This document shows, one piece after another, positions 7,296 to 15,055 of a stretch of DNA of 64,000 nt (position 1 is the stretch's first letter; each line of letters opens with the position of its first letter). The notes under the pieces are model-generated. The model ran no database searches. It was not told the DNA's origin and worked only from the letters and a program-made list of their open reading frames with translations. The DNA is from an uncultured Bacteroidota bacterium (GTDB lineage: Bacteria; Bacteroidota; Bacteroidia; Chitinophagales; Chitinophagaceae). The stretch is taken from NCBI GenBank assembly GCA_903831575.1, contig CAIKYB010000037.1, positions 124,001 to 188,000 of the forward strand, given 5' to 3'. A program made the translations under genes and the position numbers.

Positions 7296-7673
7296 TTGAA
7301 AAAGATAATTTCCATATTATTGATTTTTGCTTTTCTTGTACAAAGTACCAGCTATTTATGGATTGTAGCTGCTTTTAAAATCAATCAGGATTATATCTCA
7401 GCCAATATTTGTATCAACAGATTTGAAGCGATTCCTATTTGTAAGGGCTCCTGCTATTTAGAGAATCAACTAAACCAGGACCAAAAGCAACAGCAGAAAT
7501 TCCCCGATTTAAAAACAAAAGAAATCAACCTTTTTTGTCAGGATAATTCAACAGAATTGCAAAAGCCAGTTATATTTATAAACAGCAATATTTCCTATCC
7601 CAAGCTCAACACCTCTTCTATTACTTCCGATTATTTACATTCAGTCTTTCGCCCCCCTTCCTTCATTGTTTAA
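7296..7673 (+). CDS. Small secreted Cys-containing protein of a metal-associated Bacteroidota family
   Basis: 125 residues, starting at TTG (7296); no ATG is nearby and the signal sequence begins at once: MKKIISILLIFAFLVQS. Conserved-looking features are AFKINQDYISANICINR, the motif CKGSCYLENQL with two cysteines, and an end of FRPPSFIV. I recall similar small proteins (QDYI..N.C..R, then C.G.CYL..., ending in a PP motif) encoded next to TonB receptors and copper proteins in this phylum. The molecular function is not known to me; metal binding by the Cys pairs is inference. It lies directly after SCO1 and is probably co-transcribed. Confidence 0.65.
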   Translation: MKKIISILLIFAFLVQSTSYLWIVAAFKINQDYISANICINRFEAIPICKGSCYLENQLNQDQKQQQKFPDLKTKEINLFCQDNSTELQKPVIFINSNISYPKLNTSSITSDYLHSVFRPPSFIV

Positions 7674-7846
7674 AACTATTTAATGGGTATTAAAACAGCC
7701 GAATTGCTGTTTACTCTGTTAGTGTTTTCAATTCAGGTAACAAATCGTTTTGGTTTAATTCGCTGAAAAGGATTTTAGAACATATCCTTTCCAGGAAACC
7801 AATTGATTATTATAAACCCTGTTTATTACAACTAAAAATATATACA

Positions 7847-8002
7847 ATGGAAACAACTGAAGTATTAAAAAAACACCAAAAAATATTTAATAGGATCAGG
7901 GCAATGGTAAAATTCTTACTGATTATGCTCTTTGCATCCATCATTGCTTTGCAATTGAAAAACATTATGCAATTTTTAAAGTCCATTTGGACAAATATAT
8001 AG
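7847..8002 (+). CDS. Small 51-residue single-span membrane protein
   Basis: ATG at 7847, stop at 8000-8002, 23 nt before the TonB receptor start. METTEVLKKHQKIFNRIRAM is a charged N-terminus, followed by VKFLLIMLFASIIALQL, a clear hydrophobic helix, and a short tail. I do not recognise it. Its position directly ahead of the receptor and its coherent membrane-protein pattern suggest a real gene. The 170 nt before it hold a 7-bp hairpin (7693-7712) with no good T tail. Confidence 0.5.
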   Translation: METTEVLKKHQKIFNRIRAMVKFLLIMLFASIIALQLKNIMQFLKSIWTNI

Positions 8003-8025
8003 TCAAATAAAAACATAAATAAAAA

Positions 8026-10434
8026 ATGAAAAAAATCACTATCACTTTTCTGCTGGTTGCTTTAGTAGCGGCGTTGCAGGCACAATCCATTAAAGGAAAA
8101 ATAACAGCAGCAAATGGAAATACTATTGAAGCAGCAACTATCAATATTTTAAACACAGACAAAACAATTATTGCCGACAAGCAAGGAAATTTTACATTTA
8201 ACAATATCGCACCAGGAACTTATCAGTTAAGCATAAGCTCAGTTTCGTTTGCTTCAAAAATTACTGAAGTAAAGGTTAGCTCAAATAAAGAAACAGAACT
8301 TACAATTATTTTAACTGAACAAAACCAGCAATTGGGCGAAGTTGTTGTGACAGCGAACAAAAGAGAAGAAGACATTATTAGAGTACCAACTTCTATTACA
8401 TCCCTTTCAAGCAAAAAAATCGAAGATACTCGTACTTGGGGTTTAAGCGGACTTTCTGCCTTAGTGCCAAATTACAACTACCAAGAGTTAGGTGTTTCGT
8501 TTCAACAAATTCAAGCTATTCGTGGTATTCAGGTATTTAGCGAAAACCCTGCGGTTTCCACTTATATCGATGACGTAAATAATCTTGACATTTTGGCAAA
8601 CGGTTTTTCATTTACCGATATTGAAAGAATTGAAGTTCTAAGAGGTCCTCAAGGCACTTTGTATGGTCGAAACGCTATGGGGGGTGTAATAAATATCATT
8701 ACAAAAAAACCTACAAATACAACCAATGGTTTTGCGGAACTAAGTTTTGGAAATCTTGCCTTACAGAGATACAGTGCAGGTTTTAAAACGCCAATTATAA
8801 AAGACAAGCTATTTTTTGGCTTTAATGGTTTGTATCAAACACAAGATGGATTTTTGAAAAATGATATTACAGGTACGACAGCTACAGATACCAAGATAAA
8901 CGGTAGAACCGTAGGCGGGGAGAAAAATCTGTATGGGAATATGTATTTAAAATGGTTAGCTTCAAAACGTTTTCATCTTACATTAAATTTAAAAGGGCAG
9001 CGAGACAAAAGCAATAATTCAGGTTTTATGAATTCTCAATTTAGTGATACATATGCTTTTGCTAATCCAGATAAAATTAACTTGGCAAGAATAGCACAAC
9101 ACGAACGTAATATTTTAAACACTTCATTGGTAGCCAAATATTATGCAAATAAGTTTACTTTAACCTCAATATCTGCATTACAAACAATTGCTTTTGGATT
9201 TGAAGATTTAGATTTTCCAGGCATTTACCATTCTTATTATGATGGAAAAATTGGCGAACTGCTTCCTCCACAAAAAGTATGGAGTGAAGAATTGAGAATT
9301 AATTCAAATTCCGGCAGCAAATTTCAATACACAGCAGGTCTTTATGCCTTTACTCAAAAAGGATATGAACCAACAACCAATACTGCCTACGAATTATCAG
9401 ATGCAGAAGCAACAGCCTATGGTGTGCCAAGCGGAACGTTTTTGATTAACAGAAACAGAAGCAACAATTTTGGAATTGCGGGTTTTGGAGAGATGAGCTA
9501 TTTATTGACCCAAAAATTGAAGGCAACCGCAGGTTTACGTTACGATTACGAAAAACGTGAGGCAACCTTTAATGGTTTTGGCGACGCAATGTTGTACAAT
9601 GGAGTAGTTACAGACATTAAACCAAATATTACTGCTGACGGCAATTATTCAGCACTTTCGCCTAAATTTTCTTTGAGCTACGCACTAAATAAACTTTCAA
9701 ATGTTTATGCCACCTTTACAAGAGGTTTTAGAGCAGGCGGGATAAATGCAAGCTCATTACCAGCAGGAGTACGACAAACATTTGACCCTGAATATTCCAA
9801 CAATTACGAAATTGGGTACAAAGCATTTTTAGCCAATAAAAAACTTAGCATAGGAGCTTCTGCCTTTTTAATTCAATGGAAAGATTTACAGTTTTATAAT
9901 TTGGTTGCACCATTTACTTATGCAAGAGAAAATGTAGGCGACGCACAATCAATGGGTTTAGAATTAGAAGTATCTGCTTTGCCTGCAAAAGGCTTACAAT
10001 TAGACGGAAGTTTTGGGTTTAACCCAACCGAATACAAAGGCTTTGACTTAAAACGTGTGAACTTTGGTACAGGTGTAGAAACCACCACAGCTATTGGTGG
10101 CAACAAGCTTTCTAACGCACCAAGTCACACTATTTTCTTAGGTGCCCAGTATGAATATGCTGTAAATAAAAAGCTTAAACTAGTTGTTCGTGGCGAAATA
10201 CGTAATTTGGGTAAACAGTATACCGACATTCAAAATAAAATTGAACAACCATCTTATACGCTTCTTAATTCTAGAATCGGAATTACTTATGATAAATATA
10301 GTTTATTCTTTTGGGGTCAAAATCTTACGAATGAAAGGTATTTAGCTTACGGAAATCCTGATAGTAGTTTTGGTCGCCAATCAAGAATGGCACAGCCAAG
10401 AACTCTTGGTTTAACTTTAAGTGCAAAATTCTAA
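8026..10434 (+). CDS. TonB-dependent outer-membrane receptor
   Basis: 802 residues. A signal peptide (MKKITITFLLVALVAALQAQ) precedes a carboxypeptidase-regulatory-like domain (about 22-100), a plug domain (EVVVTANKREEDIIRVP, then IERIEVLRGPQGTLYGRNA with GGVINIITKKP), and a 22-strand-type beta barrel ending in aromatic LSAKF. RGPQGTLYGRNAMGG is the typical plug signature of siderophore-type receptors rather than of SusC. It imports a scarce ligand using TonB energy. The ligand is not readable from sequence; flanking SCO1, the Cys protein and PfpI/YHS proteins suggest a copper complex. A strong terminator follows at 10444. Confidence 0.93.
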   Translation: MKKITITFLLVALVAALQAQSIKGKITAANGNTIEAATINILNTDKTIIADKQGNFTFNNIAPGTYQLSISSVSFASKITEVKVSSNKETELTIILTEQNQQLGEVVVTANKREEDIIRVPTSITSLSSKKIEDTRTWGLSGLSALVPNYNYQELGVSFQQIQAIRGIQVFSENPAVSTYIDDVNNLDILANGFSFTDIERIEVLRGPQGTLYGRNAMGGVINIITKKPTNTTNGFAELSFGNLALQRYSAGFKTPIIKDKLFFGFNGLYQTQDGFLKNDITGTTATDTKINGRTVGGEKNLYGNMYLKWLASKRFHLTLNLKGQRDKSNNSGFMNSQFSDTYAFANPDKINLARIAQHERNILNTSLVAKYYANKFTLTSISALQTIAFGFEDLDFPGIYHSYYDGKIGELLPPQKVWSEELRINSNSGSKFQYTAGLYAFTQKGYEPTTNTAYELSDAEATAYGVPSGTFLINRNRSNNFGIAGFGEMSYLLTQKLKATAGLRYDYEKREATFNGFGDAMLYNGVVTDIKPNITADGNYSALSPKFSLSYALNKLSNVYATFTRGFRAGGINASSLPAGVRQTFDPEYSNNYEIGYKAFLANKKLSIGASAFLIQWKDLQFYNLVAPFTYARENVGDAQSMGLELEVSALPAKGLQLDGSFGFNPTEYKGFDLKRVNFGTGVETTTAIGGNKLSNAPSHTIFLGAQYEYAVNKKLKLVVRGEIRNLGKQYTDIQNKIEQPSYTLLNSRIGITYDKYSLFFWGQNLTNERYLAYGNPDSSFGRQSRMAQPRTLGLTLSAKF

Positions 10435-10443
10435 TTTTTACAC

Positions 10444-10474
10444 AAAGCCAAAGACAAAATGTCTTTGGCTTTTT
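10444..10474 (+). terminator. Intrinsic terminator after the TonB receptor
   Basis: A 12-bp perfect stem (10444-10455 with 10461-10472), a 5-nt loop and a T tail. It separates the receptor from the PfpI pair, which then depends on readthrough or its own promoter. Confidence 0.85.
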
Positions 10475-10486
10475 AAATATCATAAT

Positions 10487-11299
10487 ATGAAATCAAAGAA
10501 TATTAATTTACTACTAGTCAGCTTCCTTTTGGTTTGGGGAAGTTCATTTGCACAAACCGCCAATAAGGATTCACTTGCAAAAAGGCACGAAGAAATGATG
10601 GCAATCATTATGACACAGCCAAAAGTTCCAATTAAAACAATAGGCATTTTGGTTTATGATGGGTATAATACTTTAGATGCGATGGGGCCATATCATACAC
10701 TGGCTGAAATAATGGGAACAAAGACATTTTTTATTGCCAAACAAAAGGGAATGATAAAAAATCAACGGGGTTTACAAATGAAGGTTGACACTTCATTTAC
10801 TGAGGTAAAAAACCTTGACATCTTAGTTATTCCTGGTGGTGCAGTAGAAACTTTTATGCAAACAAAAGACACTGCAACACTAAACTGGATTAAACAGATA
10901 GATAAAACAACTACTTACACGACCAGTGTATGCACAGGTGCATGGATATTAGGTGCAACAGGTTTATTGCAAGGTAAAACTGCAACCACTAATTGGTACA
11001 GGGCAGAAGAAATGCTGAACAGCTATGGTGCAAAATTTAAGCAGGAACGCTGGGTAAGAGACGGCAAATATTGGACAAGTGCAGGTGTTACTGCAGGTAT
11101 TGATATGTCGCTTGCAATTATTGATGAACTAATGGGCAAAAAATATACCGAAGGTGTAATGCTTGATTTGGAATACAATCCTAAACCTCCATATAACGCT
11201 GGCACACCCGAAAGTTCAGAAAAAATTGTAGCTGATATGATGAAAGAAATGTATGACATGGCTTTATTTCCATTAATACAAAAACAAATAAAAAAATGA
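10487..11299 (+). CDS. Periplasmic DJ-1/PfpI protein, isonitrile-hydratase type
   Basis: 270 residues from the ATG at 10487, chosen because it opens a clean signal peptide (VSFLLVWGSSFAQ, cleavage about 22). The DJ-1/PfpI domain spans about 48-235. Features of the isonitrile hydratase subgroup are TLDAMGPYHTLAEIM with Asp64, nucleophile-elbow Cys149 in SVCTGAWILGATGLL, ATTNWY, SAGVTAGIDMSLAI and LDLEYNPKPPYNAGTP. Known isonitrile hydratases add water to R-NC to give N-formamides, and are cytoplasmic; this one is exported. AraC-type GATase1 domains share some motifs, but no helix-turn-helix follows. Its stop codon overlaps the start of the next gene by 4 nt. Confidence 0.8.
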   Translation: MKSKNINLLLVSFLLVWGSSFAQTANKDSLAKRHEEMMAIIMTQPKVPIKTIGILVYDGYNTLDAMGPYHTLAEIMGTKTFFIAKQKGMIKNQRGLQMKVDTSFTEVKNLDILVIPGGAVETFMQTKDTATLNWIKQIDKTTTYTTSVCTGAWILGATGLLQGKTATTNWYRAEEMLNSYGAKFKQERWVRDGKYWTSAGVTAGIDMSLAIIDELMGKKYTEGVMLDLEYNPKPPYNAGTPESSEKIVADMMKEMYDMALFPLIQKQIKK

Positions 11300-12267
11300 G
11301 TATGAAAAAAATAATTGTAGCTCTTTCAATCATAGCAGTGATTGCAGCTTGTAAAAACAAGAAAGAAGATGCGGTAAAAACAACCAATAAAAGCCATGCC
11401 GAGTTAATGGCTGAAATGTTCCCAAAGCCAAAAGTGGATATTAAAACCGTTGGTATTTTATTGTATGATGGCTATACCACTTTGGATGCAATGGGGCCAT
11501 ATCAAGTATTAAGTGAAATGATGGGTGTGAAGGTTTTTTTTGTTGGAAGAACAAAAGGGTTGATTACCAACATGAGTGGAATGAAAGTGCAGTGTGATAC
11601 TTCTATTGCAGAAGTAAAAAAATTAGACATACTTGTTATCCCTGGAGGACTTAAAGAAACCTACAATGCTACAAAAGATATGGAATTACTTAGTTGGATA
11701 AAGAGCATTGACAGTACCACAAAATATACAGCCACTGTATGCACAGGTGCATGGATATTGGGTGCAACTGGTTTGCTGAAAGATAAAGAAGCTACCACAC
11801 ATTGGTACGGAAAAAAAATATTAGCCGAACAATTTGGTGCAAAAATAAAAGACAGTCGCTATGTAGTAAGTGGTAAATATTGGACAAGTGCAGGCGTTAC
11901 AGCAGGTATGGACATGAGCCTTGCTTTGTTAAATGAAATTATGGGTGAGAAATATACTAAGACTGCAATGCTTGATTTAGAGTACGACCCCAAACCTTTA
12001 TACAATGTAGGGAGTGAAAATAATACGGATAAAGAAATTGTAGAAATGATGAGAACAATGTATGACGGTGGTATGGAGACTGCATTGCACCCTGAAATAG
12101 AGTTTGAAAAAATGAAGTTTGAAAACATAAAAGACTTTGTATGTGGAATGCCTGTATCCGCAGGTGTTGCAGATACAGCACACTATAACGGAAAAGTTTA
12201 TGGCTTTTGTGCCATTGGCTGCAAGGATGAATTTAAAAAGAACCCATCTGCTTATGTATCAAAATAA
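11296..12267 (+). CDS. DJ-1/PfpI isonitrile-hydratase-like lipoprotein fused to a YHS domain
   Basis: 323 residues. MKKIIVALSIIAVIAAC gives a lipoprotein signal with Cys19. The DJ-1/PfpI domain (about 48-235) repeats the features of the upstream paralogue: Asp64 in TLDAMGPY, Cys149 in TVCTGAWILGATGLL, ATTHWYG, and LDLEYDPKPLYN. A C-terminal module (about 279-321) is a YHS-like metal-binding domain: FVCGMPV with C283, then HYNGKVYGFCAIGC with C305 and C309, and DEFKKNPSAYV. YHS domains occur in copper and heavy-metal proteins. The two genes overlap by 4 nt and arose by tandem duplication, with the YHS gained or lost in one copy. It is the last gene before the candidate right end of the element. 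Confidence 0.82.
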   Translation: MSMKKIIVALSIIAVIAACKNKKEDAVKTTNKSHAELMAEMFPKPKVDIKTVGILLYDGYTTLDAMGPYQVLSEMMGVKVFFVGRTKGLITNMSGMKVQCDTSIAEVKKLDILVIPGGLKETYNATKDMELLSWIKSIDSTTKYTATVCTGAWILGATGLLKDKEATTHWYGKKILAEQFGAKIKDSRYVVSGKYWTSAGVTAGMDMSLALLNEIMGEKYTKTAMLDLEYDPKPLYNVGSENNTDKEIVEMMRTMYDGGMETALHPEIEFEKMKFENIKDFVCGMPVSAGVADTAHYNGKVYGFCAIGCKDEFKKNPSAYVSK

Positions 12268-12325
12268 TTAAATTTATAAATTCTTATGGTTTGTACATCC
12301 TCTAAAAAGTCCGAACTCCCGGTAA

Positions 12326-12336
12326 TCATCCCGACA
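12326..12336. other. Candidate attR core
   Basis: TCATCCCGACA, identical to the 3' end of tRNA-Pro (3119-3129). It sits 59 nt after the last cargo gene and just before a terminator hairpin. The sequence to its left (CCGAACTCCC) faintly resembles a tRNA T-arm. Confidence 0.5.
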
Positions 12337-12339
12337 AAT

Positions 12340-12366
12340 AAAATCCTCAGCATTGCTTAGGATTTT
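12340..12366 (+). terminator. Intrinsic terminator, probably the original one of tRNA-Pro
   Basis: AAAATCCT (12340-12347) pairs with AGGATTTT (12359-12366), with AGC/GCT inside. It lies 3 nt beyond the candidate attR core, similar to the hairpin that follows tRNA-Ser. From here to 12470 I see no gene. Confidence 0.65.
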
Positions 12367-12470
12367 GCGTTTAAATAAGTTGAAGAGATTTATGGTATAT
12401 TTTTTTTTTAAGATTCCGCAATAAGCATTAATATAGTTAAGTATAAAGTATGTTCTATTGCTCAATAACA

Positions 12471-13310
12471 TTATTCAATTGTAATAATAGGGTCATCTTT
12501 TAAGTACCCAAGTGAAACTAAAAACTTATCTGTTTCAATAATCGTTTTCTTGAAGTATTCTAAATTCTTGTGATTAAAAAACCCATGTCCTTGCCCTTCA
12601 TACAATCTCAATTCACATTTACTATCTACTTTTTCCATTACTTTTTTATAATACTCAGCTGTTTCTACTGGGATATGTTTATCATTAGTCCCCAGGAAAA
12701 TAATAGTTGGTGGTGCTCCTTTTTTTATGTTATGTAGCGGAGAAAAATTTTTATAGTCATCTCCAATTTTTTCATAGCCATAACCGCCTGGGCCATTATC
12801 AATTACTGGGTTATAAAGTACTAATGCATTTGGAATACAACTTATGGACAAATCATCGGTTTTTTCAGAATAAGCATCTATTAACGCTGTGGCTGCAGCA
12901 AGTTGACCACCAGATGAACCACCAGAAGCAATAATTTTTGATGTGTCTATTCTAAACAAAGTTGCATTGTTTCTGATAAATCTAATAGATGTTTTTGCAT
13001 CTTGAAGAGATTCAAAAGGAGTTGTATGGTTTTTGTTTTTTGTTCGGTAATCAACCAGAAAACAAATAATGCCTCTTTGTGAAAAATACATTGCATGATT
13101 TATGAATTGAGATTTATCACCACTACTCCATCCCCCTCCAAAAAAGAAAACCATAGCGGGATAACTTTTAGACGAATCTAAAGATTTAGGAGTGTATACT
13201 TGCATGAATAATTTAGTGGTATCAATTTGCTTATATAGTATTTCTTGTTGTGCAGTGCAAATTGAAAAACAAAAAACAAAACTTATTATTAATACAATGT
13301 TGATTTTCAT
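12471..13310 (-). CDS. Secreted alpha/beta-hydrolase (BD-FAE/esterase-lipase type)
   Basis: 279 residues with a signal peptide (cleavage about 20, FSICTAQ). The fold markers are present: oxyanion-hole FFFGGGWSSGD at 56-64, nucleophile Ser132 in SGGSSGGQ, an acid residue in FLGTNDKHIPVE, and catalytic His in GQGHGFFN near the C-terminus. Length and motifs fit small carboxylesterases related to acetyl-xylan or feruloyl esterases. The substrate cannot be read. It is monocistronic, with gene-free sequence on both sides (12367-12470 and 13311-13534). Confidence 0.82.
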   Translation of the reverse strand: MKINIVLIISFVFCFSICTAQQEILYKQIDTTKLFMQVYTPKSLDSSKSYPAMVFFFGGGWSSGDKSQFINHAMYFSQRGIICFLVDYRTKNKNHTTPFESLQDAKTSIRFIRNNATLFRIDTSKIIASGGSSGGQLAAATALIDAYSEKTDDLSISCIPNALVLYNPVIDNGPGGYGYEKIGDDYKNFSPLHNIKKGAPPTIIFLGTNDKHIPVETAEYYKKVMEKVDSKCELRLYEGQGHGFFNHKNLEYFKKTIIETDKFLVSLGYLKDDPIITIE

Positions 13311-13534
13311 TTACTTTAGTTGCCTTTCGGTTAAAAATAATTAGTCATTAGAGGAGGAATTAATTCAATTACGATTGTTGACATATTGCTATTAAAATAT
13401 TTTTATTATTTAAAAAGAATAAAAGTATAAATCATTAAATTAATTTCGTGAATTATTCTTGATGAGTACAATCCTTAAAGATGTCTTTACTGCTTTAATG
13501 ATATATTAAACAATTAAATTGCTTTGTTTTTTCT

Positions 13535-15055
13535 TTATTTAAAAATATTCATCTTCTCCTGGTAAATCGGACTTTGTACATTTAGAAAATTTAAAACACT
13601 GTGAAATACATGCCATTGAGATAATAATTTATTAGGCTTTAGTTGTTTCGAGCTGTCCGACACCCAAACGATAAAAGGAATTTCGTATTGTTCTTTAGGA
13701 GCAATACTCAAAGGGAGTCCATGCATGTATAGATTTTTTTCTCCCAAAGATTCGCCATGATCTGAAACAAAAATCATTGCGCTTTTGAATTCAGTTAATT
13801 GCTTTAGATTTTCAATCACTTTATTTAAAATGTAGTCTGTATAAATAATAGTATTATCATAAGCATTGAAGAGTTCATCCTGTGAACATTTGCTTAATTC
13901 AACACTATTACATACAGGTTTAAATACTTCAAATTGCGGCGGGTATTTATTACTGTAACTAGGCCCATGGCTTGTACTTGAGTGTAATACAATCAATATT
14001 TTATTTTTCTTGCTCGATAATATTTGCTCTTTTAATCCATTTAATAAAATTTCATCATAATCACATCTATCACCTTTACAATTCTGTATCAAATCATTTT
14101 TGTTTTGATAGTTTTTGATATGAATAGGTGGTTCTCCCCAATTCGTGCTTTTCCAGATCACCTCTACATTGTTTCTATATAAATAATTCGGTAATATTTC
14201 ATATAAATCATCTGTATTCGTATAATCCAAAATAGATTTTACACCTGCTGTTGTATAAGTGGCGGAAGACGTCGCATCAAAATGATATAAATTATTTAAA
14301 TTGGAAAGCAGCGGGTTTGTATTTTTTGAATAACCATATAAAGAAAAATTATTTCTTCTTGCAGATTCTCCTATAACAAGCACCATAATAGATTTTGCAC
14401 TATCTTTTATTGATGCATTTGGCAATAAAATTTCCTTTTCATTTTCTTTATACTTGTGAAAATAAAAAAGTGAAGTGTTTACCGAATAAGACCAAGGCAT
14501 TGCAAGGCCTCCTAGTTTTTTCGAATTCTTATCAATCCATAACCAATTACTGGAATTTATAAATGCTAAAGTAAGTATGAACAATAAAGTAAAAGCAGTA
14601 GTGATTAAAAACTTTTTTAAAGAATCGTTTATAATTTTTACCCTAATAATATAAACACAAGGAAGTACGCCTAGCAACAATACATACAAAATTAATTTCA
14701 CTGAAAAATAACTGAAAGACTCTTCTTTATTTGTATTAAAAACATTGCCAATCATACTCTCGTCTATTATTATACTATAAGTATTAACAAAGTAAACTGC
14801 AATAGAATTTAAAATAAAAAAAACAACAAGTAAGGGTTTTCCTACAAATTTTGACAGTGAGAATAACAAATAAAAAACAAATGAATTTAAAACAATCATT
14901 AAAACAATCAAACTTAAAACAATTGCAATGCCATTAAAAGTTTTACAATTCAAATCATTATATACAAAGTTGTAAAATGGAAAATGAAAGAAAAGAAAAT
15001 TTAGAATGCTCATTATTAAAACAAAATGAGTGATTTTTATGTCATTTTTTAACAT
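13535..15055 (-). CDS. Lipid A phosphoethanolamine transferase (EptA family)
   Basis: 506 residues. Five hydrophobic segments in the first 170 residues anchor it in the inner membrane. A sulfatase-fold periplasmic domain follows, with metal-site Glu in VLVIGESARRNNFSLYGY, a threonine-rich nucleophile segment ATSSATYTTAGVKS, HSSTSHGPSY, and metal-binding SDHGESLGE then YMHGLP. The family transfers phosphoethanolamine from phosphatidylethanolamine to lipid A or core sugars, reducing cationic peptide binding. It overlaps the upstream PAP2 phosphatase gene by 14 nt, so the two are co-expressed. Whether lipid A is the target here is inference from family. Confidence 0.85.
   Translation of the reverse strand: MLKNDIKITHFVLIMSILNFLFFHFPFYNFVYNDLNCKTFNGIAIVLSLIVLMIVLNSFVFYLLFSLSKFVGKPLLVVFFILNSIAVYFVNTYSIIIDESMIGNVFNTNKEESFSYFSVKLILYVLLLGVLPCVYIIRVKIINDSLKKFLITTAFTLLFILTLAFINSSNWLWIDKNSKKLGGLAMPWSYSVNTSLFYFHKYKENEKEILLPNASIKDSAKSIMVLVIGESARRNNFSLYGYSKNTNPLLSNLNNLYHFDATSSATYTTAGVKSILDYTNTDDLYEILPNYLYRNNVEVIWKSTNWGEPPIHIKNYQNKNDLIQNCKGDRCDYDEILLNGLKEQILSSKKNKILIVLHSSTSHGPSYSNKYPPQFEVFKPVCNSVELSKCSQDELFNAYDNTIIYTDYILNKVIENLKQLTEFKSAMIFVSDHGESLGEKNLYMHGLPLSIAPKEQYEIPFIVWVSDSSKQLKPNKLLSQWHVFHSVLNFLNVQSPIYQEKMNIFK

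Larger units (their letters stand above)
3119..12336. mobile_element. Putative integrative element at the 3' end of tRNA-Pro
   Basis: Direct repeat TCATCCCGACA at 3119-3129 (tRNA-Pro end) and 12326-12336 bounds 9.2 kb. The left end carries a serine recombinase reading toward the tRNA, plus a MerR-like regulator and a ribbon-helix-helix protein. The rest is a metal-related cargo set. Just outside the right repeat is an intrinsic terminator (12340-12366) at the spacing expected behind a tRNA, as though the original tRNA-Pro terminator had been pushed 9 kb away. The repeat is only 11 bp, so the boundary is inference. Comparison with an empty site in a relative would settle it. Confidence 0.6.

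Noticed and set aside
7768..7793. AAAGGAT/ATCCTTT hairpin before the small membrane peptide
   Set aside because: Only 7 bp with a long AT loop and no T tail; likely chance.
12274..12471. 65-codon minus frame between the element end and the esterase
   Set aside because: It spans the candidate attR and a terminator, and its protein has no coherent pattern.
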